Positions 30,002 to 41,179 of a stretch of 64,000 nt of DNA are shown piece after piece. Position numbers and translations under genes: made by a program. Position 1 is the first letter of the stretch, and each line of letters begins with the position of its first letter. Location of the stretch: positions 1,674,001 to 1,738,000 of the forward strand of contig NC_089441.1 in assembly GCF_026210795.1 (NCBI RefSeq), read 5' to 3'. The notes below the pieces were generated by a model that was not told the origin of the DNA, did not search any database, and saw only the letters and a list, made by a program, of their open reading frames with translations. This DNA is from Rhizophagus irregularis (lineage: Eukaryota > Glomeromycota > Glomeromycetes > Glomerales > Glomeraceae).

Positions 30002-30548
30002 ATGGCTCGTGGACCTCATAAATCAAAGGCTGCCAAAGCGAAATCTATACACCGCTTTAGGATGAAAATATTGAAGAAGAAGCGAAAGGCAGTCTATGAA
30101 ACAGGTGGGTGAATACCACGGCTTCCGTACATAGTCTGGCCTAGGTTTAAACTTCTGTAAGGTGACCGTGAACTCGCCTCAGGCTGATGTTTTTAAGGAA
30201 TCCCGGGAAGTACCTGAATTGTTGGACTGTTGGATTGTCTAGCCTTTGCTTTAACGGGGCTCTCCTGCTGGGGCGAGTGATCATAGCTTGACCCCACCTT
30301 CTGTCTTTCTATTTTTTCTTTAATTCCTTCCCTCTTCAGGTTATGTCGAAGCTCTCGAAAAAAGAATAAATATATTAGAAGAGAAAGTGAAAAACCTAGA
30401 AGAGGACAACGTTAAGCTTTTGGCCGAAAGAAATGATGCAATTTCAGATTTGAATGATAAAGTTGCTAGAATCAGGGCTTTGGAGATGGATCAGGAGTTA
30501 AATGCGCGTATTAGACCGGGAAGGAAAAAAAAGAATAGTGATTATTAA
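30002..30548 (+). CDS. Small bZIP-like coiled-coil protein, two exons
   Basis: join(30002..30104, 30340..30548) gives 103 residues. Exon 1 is basic (MARGPHKSKAAKAK; MKILKKKRKAVYETG). Exon 2 is a heptad-repeat coiled coil (VEALEKRINILEEKVKNLEE) ending in a basic RPGRKKK tail. A basic region followed by a leucine-type coiled coil resembles bZIP proteins, but the canonical NxxAAxxSRxRK signature is absent, so DNA binding is only suggested. Splice sites are clean (ACAG|GTGGGT, CTTCAG|GTTATG). The intron is long and GC-rich for this genome. A pyrimidine-rich leader (ctttctctctcttctc) lies about 120 bases upstream of the start. Confidence 0.7.
30105..30339 (+). other. GC-rich 235 nt intron of the bZIP-like gene
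   Basis: Most introns in this window are 55-100 nt and AT-rich; this one is 235 nt and far more GC-balanced (ctcgcctcaggctgatg; acggggctctcctgctgggg; tagcttgaccccacc). It keeps a pyrimidine tract and cttcag acceptor. It could host a structured or small nucleolar RNA or a short insertion; I could not identify convincing C/D or H/ACA boxes. Confidence 0.45.
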
Positions 30549-31282
30549 TAAAATAAATATATTATAATTAATTCTTAAGAATAATTATATTTTTTACATA
30601 TATATTTATAAACTTTCTTGTGTGACTATCGTGTCAAACTCTCTATTGTTGCCAGAAACAATTAATGATGCAATTATTGTGTAAAGATTTTTTTTACTAT
30701 AAAATATAAAATAATGGGTTTTTTCCTAATTAAAAAAACTACCATGATATATGTTTGAACTATGGCGTATTTTTTTTTTAACCAATATAATATTATTTGT
30801 GACACTAATATTTTTCACATGGAATTAATGCAAATATTAATGCACATATATCGATCTTGATAATAGATCTCGATAGTAGTTGTAGATTATCCCTTAAAAG
30901 TGTCGATTGATCAAAAAAAAAAAGACTCTAAAAAACTAATTCCAAAGAACTATTATAAGATTTTAAGAAAAAAATTATTAAAATGATTCCAAAAAACTGA
31001 TTCCAAAGAACTATTATAAGATTTTTTTTAAAAAATTATTATTATGATATCAAAAAAAAAAATCGATTCCAAAATAATTATAAAATTCACAAAAAAAAAA
31101 AAAATTATAGGGTTCAGTTCAAAAAAAAAATGTCCAAAATCCAGTTGATCCAATTTATTATATTACATTAAATTTTGCTACGTGTTGTAACACGTCGCGT
31201 CAGCTGCATGATTTAAATACCTTCACGTCTGTGATTTTAAAATTTCATCTCTTTTTTTTTACGAATTTTTCTAATATCAACA
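30549..31282. repeat. AT-rich intergenic with short duplicated phrases
   Basis: From about 30930 to 31085 the phrase ctgattccaaagaactatta, followed by taagattttt, occurs twice, with decayed versions around it. The rest is AT-rich. The last ~30 bases before 31283 (ttttttacgaatttttctaa) are the presumed leader of the next gene. Confidence 0.5.
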
Positions 31283-32887
31283 ATGGATCGAAAAAACCTA
31301 CAAGATAAACTAGACCTCTTATCGAAACAAATGAAACAAATTCAAAATGAAATGTATAGTCTGCAAGAACAAGAAGACGGTTCTAATAATTTAGTACGTA
31401 AAATTGCATTTTTGACCATTTTGATATTCATTAATCATTACTCATATATTCTTTTTTAAGGTTAATACACCTGATATCCCTGCTTCTACGGTCAGTAATT
31501 TTATAAAACTAAGTGCTATTTGTATATCTAATTTTAATATTATTTTACTTTAGAGTCATCAATCATCGCCTCAAATCCTTTCAGTTGACCCGCTTTCTAC
31601 ACCTACAACTGTCTTATCACAACCTTCTCAAGATGTAATCATTTTTTATTGTTTTTTTATATTATAAATTTTCTATTATTCTAACTATATAAATCGATCG
31701 CTCTTGATTAATATAAATTATATAAAATTGATTGATTTTCTAATTATATAGACTCGTCAACAATCACCAATCCCAAAACCTTCAGGAAATTACGTTAATA
31801 TTCCTAAAACATTGAAACTTTCGAAGATCACGCTTAATGATTACCAGGTAAAATTGAGTTTACAAATAATTAATCAATCATCATATTAATAATATTTATG
31901 CGAATTTAGAATCATATACGTGATTTAGTCAAGCTTCATGTCGATCTAAAAACAGAATACAAGAATCAAAATCTGAAAACAATAGATCTAGTCGTTTCAA
32001 AAGTAAAATCGTAAAAATTTAATTTTTTTTTAAAAAAAAATTTAATAAATTTAAATTTTTATTTAAAAAAAATTTAATAAATTTAAATTTTTATTTTTTA
32101 GTTTAAAAAATGTAACACGACTTTTCCAGATACCATCAATGATTGGGCTATAAAAATGATGATCAAGCAGTCCATTAATAATATACGTAAGTGTTATATT
32201 ATTGTTAAAAATAATTACCATATACTAACTAATTAAATTGCTTATTAGGTGATTACTATAGGAGGAAAGGACATGATAATAAAAAGGTGAATAAAGTACC
32301 TAAAAAAGTAAGTTTTATTTTATGTTCTTAAAAATTATATATTTAGATAACATGGTCTAATACGTAACCTTTTTTATATAGTCAAAAAATAAAGAATCTG
32401 CTGATGATAATAATAATACTAATATTGATCAAAATAATGGTTCATCCGATGAAATAAATGAATCGGTAATAAAATATACTAGACTTTGTTTTTATTTTAT
32501 TGTAAGCTGAATAAAAATTAACCAAATTATAATTTTTTGTATAAAAGAGTAGTGATAAATACAAAGAAAGTACTCGTCAAATTGACAAAAGTGATGAAAT
32601 TGCGGTATGCATTTATATTTTGATTATTTTGATTTAATGGTAATAATAATTTTTTTATTATTATTAGGATAAAAGTGACAATGGTAAAGAAAGCACCAAA
32701 ATTGGTGAGTTTTATGATAAATTTAATATTGAAATATTTGAAAGTATTAAAGTTAAGGATTTTTTTTTTATAAAAATAAGTAGAGACGGTACAAAAGCAA
32801 AAAGCACCTCTAGTTACACGTGCTAAACGCAAACGAATAGAAAACAAAGTCAACACAAAAAATAAAAATAAAAAGAATCACCTGTAA
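31283..32887 (+). CDS. Unrecognised gene of about ten short exons
   Basis: ATG at 31283, TAA at 32885-32887. Consistent GT..AG junctions give exons encoding, in order: MDRKNLQDKLDLLSKQMKQI (coiled coil), a Ser/Pro/Gln linker (SPQILSVDPLSTPTT), IPKTLKLSKITLNDYQ, NHIRDLVKLHVDLKTEY, FKKCNTTFPDTINDWAIK with SINNIRDYYRRKG, an acidic Asn/Ser/Asp linker, and a basic C-terminus (RAKRKRIENKVN). About 240 residues. The central part from LSKITL to YYRRKG is globular and helical and may be a DNA-binding domain; the basic tail could be a nuclear localisation signal. I do not recognise the family. Every intron is short and AT-rich, typical of this fungus. Confidence 0.65.
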
Positions 32888-33813
32888 AGTTGGCTTTTGC
32901 ATTTGATATAATAAACATATAACAATTCACCGGAAATGTCACATGCAATTAATATACGATTATTATTAATTATGCAGGTTCAAATTTTTACAATTGATTT
33001 AATTGATTTACAATTGAAATAAATTGTATGCAGTATTAAATAACAATCATTGGTATCATACCATACAGATAGTTGGCACGGTATAACTGTGGTTTCCAAA
33101 AAAAAAATCAAGTGAATTCACGTGAAATTTAAACAAAGCTGGTGCAGTTCTTAAAATTATTCCGTATAAATAAATTTAATTATGCAATATTTGTATCAAA
33201 TCAAACCGATATTAAATTAAATAAAAATCATGTATAATCTATTAACAAATAAATCAATGAACTACACGCGAATTTACTTTAAATTCAATTCTTTTATTAT
33301 TTTTTTCAATAATACATTATATTAGAACAGTAATAATTATACTTCTCCGCGAATTAAAACTTAGAATGCCGAAATATTACGGCACAGATACCAAATCTGA
33401 CATAATTATTTTGACGGACGAAATGTATTTTTACAGGCGTAATTTATTTTTACAGAAGATATTTATTTGATAAATAATTCATTTAATAAGTAATTTATTT
33501 GACAAACAAACAATTATGATGGACTTAACATATTAAAATAATAAAATCCATCTTTTAATTTACTACAAAATAAAGTAAATAGAATATTAATAAACATTCT
33601 TACATAAAAAAAACCAAAAAAACCTGCAACAACTATCCGTCTCCATTTCCAAGTTCCAAGCCAAAATTTACAAAAAAAAGAAGTAAAAGAATGTTAATAA
33701 ATATTCTTACATAAAATAGTAATAATAAGAAAAAAACTGCTTCCTCCCTTTAGAAACACTACTTACCCATCTTAATTTCTAAGTAATCTTCTATATTTAT
33801 TAACTAAATAATT
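32888..33813. other. Gene-free AT-rich stretch
   Basis: No credible frame, repeat or RNA recognised. It holds scattered homopolymers and a short repeated phrase, ttattaataaayattcttacataaaa, near 33580-33610 and 33690-33715. Confidence 0.5.
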
Positions 33814-34015
33814 TACAGTCAGACCTCTATAATTGCACTCTCCATAATTGCACCCACTATGTATACCCTCTCTAAATGCACCCTCTGGTTCGGTCCCAAG
33901 CTTATATGATCTCTAATTATTTTACCTCTATAAATGCACACCCTCTTTAAATGCACTATTTTGAAAATTATGCATATGGTCCCAAGGGGTGTGCAATTAT
34001 GGAGGTCTGACTGTA
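33814..34015. mobile_element. Tc1/mariner-type MITE (~200 bp)
   Basis: Terminal inverted repeats TACAGTCAGACCTCTATAAT (left, from 33814) and the reverse complement of TACAGTCAGACCTCCATAAT (right, ending 34015). The ends are TA dinucleotides as in Tc1/mariner insertions. The interior repeats aattgcac and aatgcacc motifs and has no coding capacity. Confidence 0.85.
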
Positions 34016-34134
34016 TTACTAAAAAAAAATATTTTATTAAATATAATTTTAAATATGGTCAATGCATTGTGAAGCTAAACTCAACATAATATACAAGTAG
34101 ATTAACAATATTCAATTAATAAACAGTAAAAGAA

Positions 34135-34680
34135 AAATTCGAAATTAATGCTATTACAAAAAATGTAAATTTCTTCACGAGTATTATACTTACACCCATA
34201 AAAGTCAATATGTAGATAGTTTCGACCTTGCTGAACAATTCTCAATTAATCTAGAAAGTCGATTTCATTTGACGAAAAGGGTGTAATTACGCTCTGAAGT
34301 TATAAACAGAGAAATAAAAAATTCAAAAGTTAGTACCGTTATGAAAAATGCACTTTTCTCTATAAGTATTATACCCACACTCATAAAAATTAATATATAA
34401 GTAGTTTCGACCATGCTGACCAACTTTCAATTAATTTAGAAAGTCGATTTCATTTGACTAAAGTGGTGTAATTACGCTCTGAAGTTATAAACGAAAAAGT
34501 GAAAAATTAAAAGTTATTACCATTATAAAAAATATGCTTTTCTATATAAATATCATACTTTGCCTCATGAAAATTAAAATTCAAGTAGATTTAACTTGCT
34601 AAACAACCTTACTCAAGTATAAAAGGTAATTTCATATAACCAAAGTGAAATTATATTTTAAAGTAAAACATATTTACAGT
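34135..34680. repeat. ~183 bp tandem repeat, three copies
   Basis: Three diverging units containing attatacyyacacccataaa, agtagtttcgacc, tagaaagtcgatttcatttg and gtgtaattacgctctgaagt. They start near 34137, 34320 and 34503. Copies 1 and 2 are close; copy 3 is more decayed. Non-coding. Confidence 0.85.
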
Positions 34681-35059
34681 AATTTATTTAACAAAAAGAT
34701 TTAAACATATATAATATGGTAATTTTATATTAAAAATGGTACACTAAGTTTAATAAAAATTAACACAAGATACTATTGAAGATAATTAATAAAACATTGA
34801 AAAAACTGAAGTTTCGTCAAAAAAAAAAATTTAATGTATTTATATAAAATTGTGAAATGTAGTACAAAATTAATTGAAAGTAAAATCACCGGTAGTGAAA
34901 ATAAAATATAAATTTGATATATAATATTTTAAAAAGTTCTATAAATATAAAAATTAAGGCAACTTAAAAACTCTTAGTATTTTAAAATAATACCAAAAAC
35001 ATGCAATTTAATTATCTTACATAGTATAAAATTTCCTTAAAATTAAGCATTATAAAATT

Positions 35060-35590
35060 CTTACATTATTAAATTCCGTACAATTTTTGATGACAAATTC
35101 CGTACAAAAATTGTTAATTTACAAATACTGTACAAATTCAGTCATATTTCGTACAATTCTTTTAATAAATGTATATAATAAATTATCTTAATGTACACAT
35201 CACTACAAATTCCGTACATATTTCGTATGGAAACGTATAAAACCCGTATAAATAATGAACAATTACTTTTTATAGGGCTGGGGGTAAAAATAAAACTTTT
35301 TCTGGGGGGATGTCCTCTCATATTTTTTCTGAAACATCTGCCACATCTGCCACATCCGGGACAACCCTTTCATTATATCCGTTATTCCTTCCTTTTCTAT
35401 TGTTTTCTAGTTATTTGGTATATATATTTGTTCCATATGTTGTCCCAGATTGTGGCGGATATATGGGGATTCCTGATCCCCCGCAGGGGCGATATAGGTG
35501 GAGCGATAGCGAGATATAGGTACTGCGAGGCCCCCTGGCCGAGGTGGGTGGAGCGGTAGCGACACACACACCCAGACCGACGACTTTCAG
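35060..35590 (+). repeat. Dispersed ~300 bp repeat, copy 2, with ccgtacaa flank
   Basis: 35276-35585 aligns with 10600-10885 (shared blocks gggggtaaaa, actttttctggg, tgtcctc, atatggggattc, ggtactgcgaggcc, ccgaggtggg, cgacgac). The preceding 35060-35260 is full of attccgtacaa variants like those at 20438-20635 beside the Polinton-like element. It is probably a solitary end of the same or a related element. Small open frames here are short and not conserved between the copies. Confidence 0.8.
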
Positions 35591-35825
35591 CTCATCTTCA
35601 TCAGGAAGTTTTTACTGGTTAAAATCTGCACAGAAATCCATGTGGAACTATCATGGAAATTCCAAGTGGAACCAATATTTTCCGAATACCCTGTGATGAA
35701 ACATGTGTAGTGGAATCACAGAGTTCGAGGCCATCACACGTGGATTAATATCAGGTGATTTGTAAAAATATTTTATCTCAAATTATTATTATTATTAATT
35801 TAATTTAATTGTATTTATTTTTACC

Positions 35826-35903
35826 TACCTTAGGAACTGAACCATATACCTCAACTCTACTATTAATATATCGCATCTCACAAACTAACCATTATACTAT
35901 TTG
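35826..35903 (-). tRNA. tRNA-like relic (tRNA pseudogene or SINE head)
   Basis: On the minus strand the stretch contains an A-box-like TAGTATAATGGTTAG and, about 35 bases later, a B-box-like GGTTCAGTTCC followed by CTAAGGT. This is the layout of a tRNA gene; the A box and 3' acceptor end resemble those of tRNA-Asp/Glu types. The 5' acceptor arm and the T stem no longer pair and no anticodon arm is convincing, so it is a decayed copy or the Pol III head of a SINE. The neighbouring 35590-36215 has no gene. Confidence 0.4.
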
Positions 35904-36221
35904 ATTTTTTTTAATAATTACTAGGATTATATTTTATATTTATTATTGAATCGCGTAAAAAAATTTATAATATAAAAAAAAAGATAAAAATATTTATTCT
36001 ATATTTTCTATATTAATTTATATTAATATATCTTTAACTAGCACTATTATACTGTGCTATTAATAATTTCTTGAAGAATTCTACGGATTTCCAATTAAAT
36101 TTTACAATACATGAAAATCTTGGAAATCCATATAATTCTTTTATGAAATAAATGGTTTTGTGTGGAAACCTATCCATGAAAATTGATGTAACTAACCTAC
36201 ATAGTTTTACGTGGACTGATC

Positions 36222-36529
36222 CAGTGTTCGGAAATGACCTGGTCATTTGACCTTTTAAATGATTTATGAAATCATTTGTCATTATTCATAATCATTTGTC
36301 ATTTGGTCATTTCAATCATTTGATTTTGATTGGCTAATATTTATCACATAAATAATCATGTGACTATAATTAAAAAATAATGAATGTAGTGTAGGCAAAA
36401 ATTATAATGCTGACCAAAATTACATTCAAATGACCAAAGGTCATTTGTCATTTAAGCATTGAAATGACATGTCATTTGTCATTTGTCATTTGAATCATTT
36501 GGTCATTTAAAGTCATTTGCCGAACACTG
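36222..36529. mobile_element. hAT-type MITE with 8 bp target duplication
   Basis: Ends CAGTGTTCGGAAATGACC (left) and the reverse complement of CAGTGTTCGGCAAATGAC (right). It is flanked by a perfect 8 bp direct repeat, gactgatc, at 36214-36221 and 36530-36537. The interior is built of reiterated catttgtcatttg/aaatgac motifs in both orientations, which could pair extensively. Non-coding. It is unrelated in end sequence to the TAGGG-ended autonomous hAT at 684-3058, so that element is not its obvious driver. Confidence 0.92.
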
Positions 36530-36537
36530 GACTGATC

Positions 36538-38777
36538 TACCTAAAAATTTCCTGATGTTCCTCTACTTCTTTCACTTCTTTATTTGATACCTCCCTCCAT
36601 AACTGCCACTTATCACGTTCATGCCTATCTTTCACTGATGACTTTCCATCATACCACCTTATAAAACTATTGTTAACAATAATCCAAATTTTTAATAATA
36701 TTAAATCGATTATTAATCGATTAGGGCCCTTGGTTAATTTATTAATCGGTTAAGGTTTTTTTTGTCAGTTTCAACCTCTAGTTTACTTTCCGATAAAATC
36801 ATGATGATTTTATGTGCAAGAACAAAATGGTTTACTACTTATTTAGAGTGGATGGATAATTAGTAAAATATACTTAAAAGTTAGTGTTAAAATTTGAAAA
36901 AGGATTTAACATGCCAATAAAAGCAAAAGATCTGACTCACTTATTTTTATATATTAGATCCCAATAATTTTGTGCAAATAAAGAAAATAAATGAATTACC
37001 TAGCATTTTTCAAATTAATGAAGTTAATGAATAAGAAATTCATTATAATTTCTTTTCTTTAATATTTGACTCTACAAATTTGCATGGTCTGACAAAATTT
37101 ATGTATTCGAGAATATTTAAAATGTAAAATCCAAATTATTTCTTACAACAAAATGTTATACTATTTCCGAGTTAATCATCTATAATTATAACAGGTTATA
37201 CCAAAATAATTCTCGTGAAAAAAAATTCTAATTGCCTTTCCTAAGAAACTTTAGCTTCTATTATTCTGAAATTAAACATTATTTTGTAAACAAATATTGT
37301 GATATCTAATTTGATGTCGCTCATTATTCTTGATTCTTGTAATATTTTATGAAATAAGTATCTGTGCAAGTAATAAATTAATTTTAAAATGTGTTAATTA
37401 AAAATGTATATATATATATAGTATATTTCTTTTTTCTTTAATTTGTAAAAAATATATTAATAACTGAATACTTATATTTTTTAATTACACCTTATCAAAA
37501 TATTTTTTTATAATTTTGTTATATTTATCTGTAGCATGCTTTATTATAATGTAATTTAATAATATTAAGAATGAGTGATTTCTTTTTTTTAAAAATAAAT
37601 TTTCCAAACCTTTACAGTCCCTGGCAAAAAGAATATCATTTGTTATTTTGGATATGAGATCAGAATTTTCCTATTTAAATTAAAACTTGTAATGCCCAAT
37701 GGATTTTTAGAATACTATTTTAAAAATCAATGAAAAAAAAATGAAAATTTATTATGTTTTTACGCCTATTTTACCTTCTAAAAAACTAAGAAGTTATAAA
37801 TTTAATATAATAATTTGCTATGAATTTTTTTAAAATGCTCAAAATCCTACATAATAATAAATTCCAATTTTTTTTTAAAAAAAAACCACTTACTTTTAAC
37901 TGCCAAATATTATAATTGCATTTTGTTATATCACATTATCACATAGAAATACTACTAATAATTTTTACATTAAAGTTGAATTTGGTATGAAAGTTTGAAA
38001 TAAAAAGTTTAAACTTCATTTTCTCATCAACCAAAGCTCGTCTTGAAACAAAATTACAACTATTAGATTTCTTGCAATTACGAGATTTAAATAATGGTCT
38101 TTTATTATTTTATTAAGTTTTTATATTGCTTTTAGAAATGATTATCTTTATACAACATAAAAATTCATAATACTCACTATTATACTTGAACTATCACATT
38201 ACACAGATGCCACACAGTAATTTTGAGACCACCATTCGAACCACATAGTCAAGAGGAATCCAATGGTGGTAAATTTGTCTCAATCTGACTTCTGGATGGC
38301 GAGAAAGTTAAGAAAATATTAAAATGTCATAATAAAATAACGCTGGTTAAGAGTGCGAATAGTACACAATACTAAATTAAAGCATTTATTGACACGGGAA
38401 GATGATCATATCAAATATTATTTAAATAATGAAATATATGTATTTTCTGTTCTTCTTTCAGAGAATAAAAAAAAATTTCACATTTTACTATAAATTACAT
38501 TCGTGATATCGAAAAAACTGACCGCCATTCTTTTCACTGGGGACTGTAATTGGAAAATTGAATTTTTTGTTTTAAAAAATGAATATTCATATAAAGTTCA
38601 TCTTTTAATTATTATTTTTGTATATATTTGTTAATATTAATAAATATAAGGAAATATTATCAAAATTTTTGAAAAGAAATCATATAAGTGGTTTTCTCTA
38701 ATTTGTTAAAAACATATTAATAATACTTTATATTTTTTGATTACACATTCATCAACATATTTTTTTATAATCTTACC
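36538..38777. other. Gene-free AT-rich stretch
   Basis: About 2.2 kb without a credible frame. Positions 37380-37600 and 38560-38790 share phrases (taatttgtaaaaaatatatt; tatattttttaattacac; ttttttataat), suggesting two old copies of one sequence, the second leading into the zinc-finger gene. A similar tail may be a promoter duplication. Confidence 0.45.
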
Positions 38778-39598
38778 ATGTCTTCTTCCATAACACCATT
38801 TATCTGCAAATGGACTGATACTCATTCTAAACCACTGTACTTTTACACTCAGAAGTCAGAAGGAACTTGAGCTTCACATCTACAATGAACACAAGGATTT
38901 GATTTGGCTAATTTAAGGTAGGTTTCCTAACTAGTATACTTGATAAGAGTCATTACTAGGTTTTATTTTCTGATCTGTTCTTATGCAATGTCCGTGGGAA
39001 AATTGTGAAAAGCAATGGAATGATATTCTCATTAAAAGGTATAAATAATATGCCAAGTACTTAAGTACTTTCTAATGCTGTGTAAATTGTAATTGATTTC
39101 TTACAGAACATTTGCATGAATACACTCAACAGATGATATTTAAGGTAGGCTCAAAGAATTGGTTTTGCCTGTTATTTATAAAATGGTCACATTGACTTTA
39201 TTTCTTTCATGTTTAGTGCCCAATTTGCAATAGTTTTCGATTTGGATCTTTTGATAAACTAAAACAACACCTGATTTTTATCCATCATGACAGCATTGTA
39301 TACTACGTGGTCACAGATGATATGATGAAACAGGAAAAAGGTACTCTTGCTTATACTTCATAAAAAACTGTTATTTCTTATTGAAACAAAAACTCTAATT
39401 ATATCATGATACATGAATTATCTAAAGCTTGTTTTATCTTATCTCTTTATTTATCAAAAAAAAAAAAATAATCAAGGCGATACTTTTGAGGATGAAAATG
39501 AAGATTACGTTATATGTAAAGCGTTTGCTAAACATTGTGATCGGGAATTTATTGTAGGACAAAAATCATTTTATGGAATTGAAGATCTTGATCTTTAA
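38778..39598 (+). pseudogene. C2H2 zinc-finger gene broken by a 7 bp duplication
   Basis: ATG at 38778 (MSSSITPFICKW). Finger 1 starts with ICKWTDTH and is interrupted: TCAGAAG occurs twice in tandem (38849-38855, 38856-38862), shifting the frame so that translation stops at EGT. Without the duplicate the frame would run on into QKELELHIYNEHK, which supplies the finger's two His. Later exons encode finger 2 (QCPWENCEKQW, then HLHEY) and finger 3 (CPICNSFRFG, KLKQHLIFIHH), then an acidic C-terminus ending EDLDL at 39598. Introns are short GT..AG. It was probably a nucleic-acid-binding protein. If the duplication is real the gene is dead; a sequencing artefact of that form is less likely. Confidence 0.7.
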
Positions 39599-39849
39599 TT
39601 CTATTTCTATGATACGTTCCTAGTAAAAAATTTTCATTTATACTTAGAAAAGAATAAACATACAAATATTAATTCTACATGCAATAGTAGTTGCATTATA
39701 AATCTATTATTATCGAGAAATTAGCTTTTTATTTACATTTAGCAAAAAAATTATTATATATACTATTTTAAAAGGTGAAAAAATAATTAAAGATTTATTA
39801 TTATATTATAATGTAATATAAAATAATTGTGTATCATTAATAATCTTAA

Positions 39850-41170
39850 TATATTTTTCAAATCCCTGCTTGCATATTGGTGACATGTAAGCACTAGCTA
39901 TATTCAAACGTTTGAGTGCAATGTTCCTTGGCAACTTTTTCCTCTTTTGAACTCTATGATTTTGAGCTAGTTTGTAAAAACCCATCGCAGATATTTCTAT
40001 ATCTGTTAATTCACCTAAATTTTGGCTTTTTCCTTTATCTCACACAGCTTGATCATTACTATTCAGTAAATCTTTGATATTATCAATACACTTATCATCA
40101 GGTTGGTCTTTGTTATATTCTAATAAAAGTCATGCATTCCATTCTGACAATATATCACATAGATCGTCTATAGCATCGCGGATTTCCTCATTAAACACAT
40201 AGTCTTTGCAGTCCTTGTATTACCTGTAGATTAATATATTTAGAAATATTAGAGTCATGTAAAATATTAAAAGTTCTTCATATTGAATTGAGATATACTC
40301 ACTTCTTTCAACTATACTATAATTATATTATTTGTAATCTTAACCTGTTTATTCCAGTCATCTTTTTGAATTCTGCCAAAAAATGTTTCATTTACTTTCA
40401 AAGAATAGAGGGCAACCTTGTCTCTTGGTTTGATACTTTCAGGTTCCACATTGTTCCAACATCCACCGATCCCGATCCTCTCAAGTATTTTATAATAAGT
40501 TATGTTGATGAGAGAGAGGTCTAAAATAATGGAGAGAAATAGAAGAGCTGATCCATTCAAAATCAGTAAAAATATGTGAACTGATTAAACTGAGTTCAAA
40601 AAGTTTTTACTAGGCTTTATTAATATAATATAACGGGTCATACCTTGATAGAATAATCGAAACTTTCATCATCAACTGTTTCGTATTAAAGTCTCATGCT
40701 GAATTCCTTGCTCATGATCTCACGATATGGAAGGATGTATGAAGTATAGTAAAAACGTATTCATTGCACATAGGATTCCAAGCTATCCACAACCAATGAC
40801 CCGTAATGCTTCAAAATATTTTTCATACAATGCTCAAAGTATTTATCAGAGTCTTGAATTTCGTGGGTTTGTAAGGAAAAAATCGGGATGGTATCTTGCT
40901 AACATCCTTTTTCAAACTTCGGTATGTTGAAAAGGCTCTTCCTTTTCTCTTTACATTCCCTAGCAAAGTACACAAGGTCTATCTGGCATTCCATAAATAC
41001 AAAGCTTTTCTTCAGCTAACTTGAGGAAAGCACGGCCATTAACCTCCCCCCTGTGAATTATTCTAAGTCATTCATAAGTCCTGTTCCCGAAAAAATTATC
41101 ATGCTGCGTATTTTTCAGATCACGTTCCGGATGGTTTGGAGTACTGTAGGACTTGTGCCGTCATAAAGAC
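39850..41170 (-). pseudogene. Decayed minus-strand gene relic
   Basis: Minus-strand pieces look protein-like but are cut by stops: YKDCKDYVFNEEIRDAIDD and ELTDIEISAMGFYKLAQ in 39850-40230, GGCWNNVEPESIKPRDKVAL in 40312-40560, and KRLYDGTSPTVLQTIRNV near 41100-41160. The pieces lie in order on one strand, but I cannot join them or name a family. Mixed in are frame-neutral AT-rich segments. I take it as one or two dead genes. Confidence 0.4.
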
Positions 41171-41179
41171 GTTTGCCAC

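Noticed and set aside
35191-35559. 122-codon plus-strand frame with hydrophobic segments
   Set aside because: Lies across the dispersed repeat; the corresponding frame is not kept in the copy at 10600-10885.
36034-36282. 82-codon minus-strand frame
   Set aside because: Runs across the end of the hAT-type MITE, including its target duplication, so it is a chance frame.
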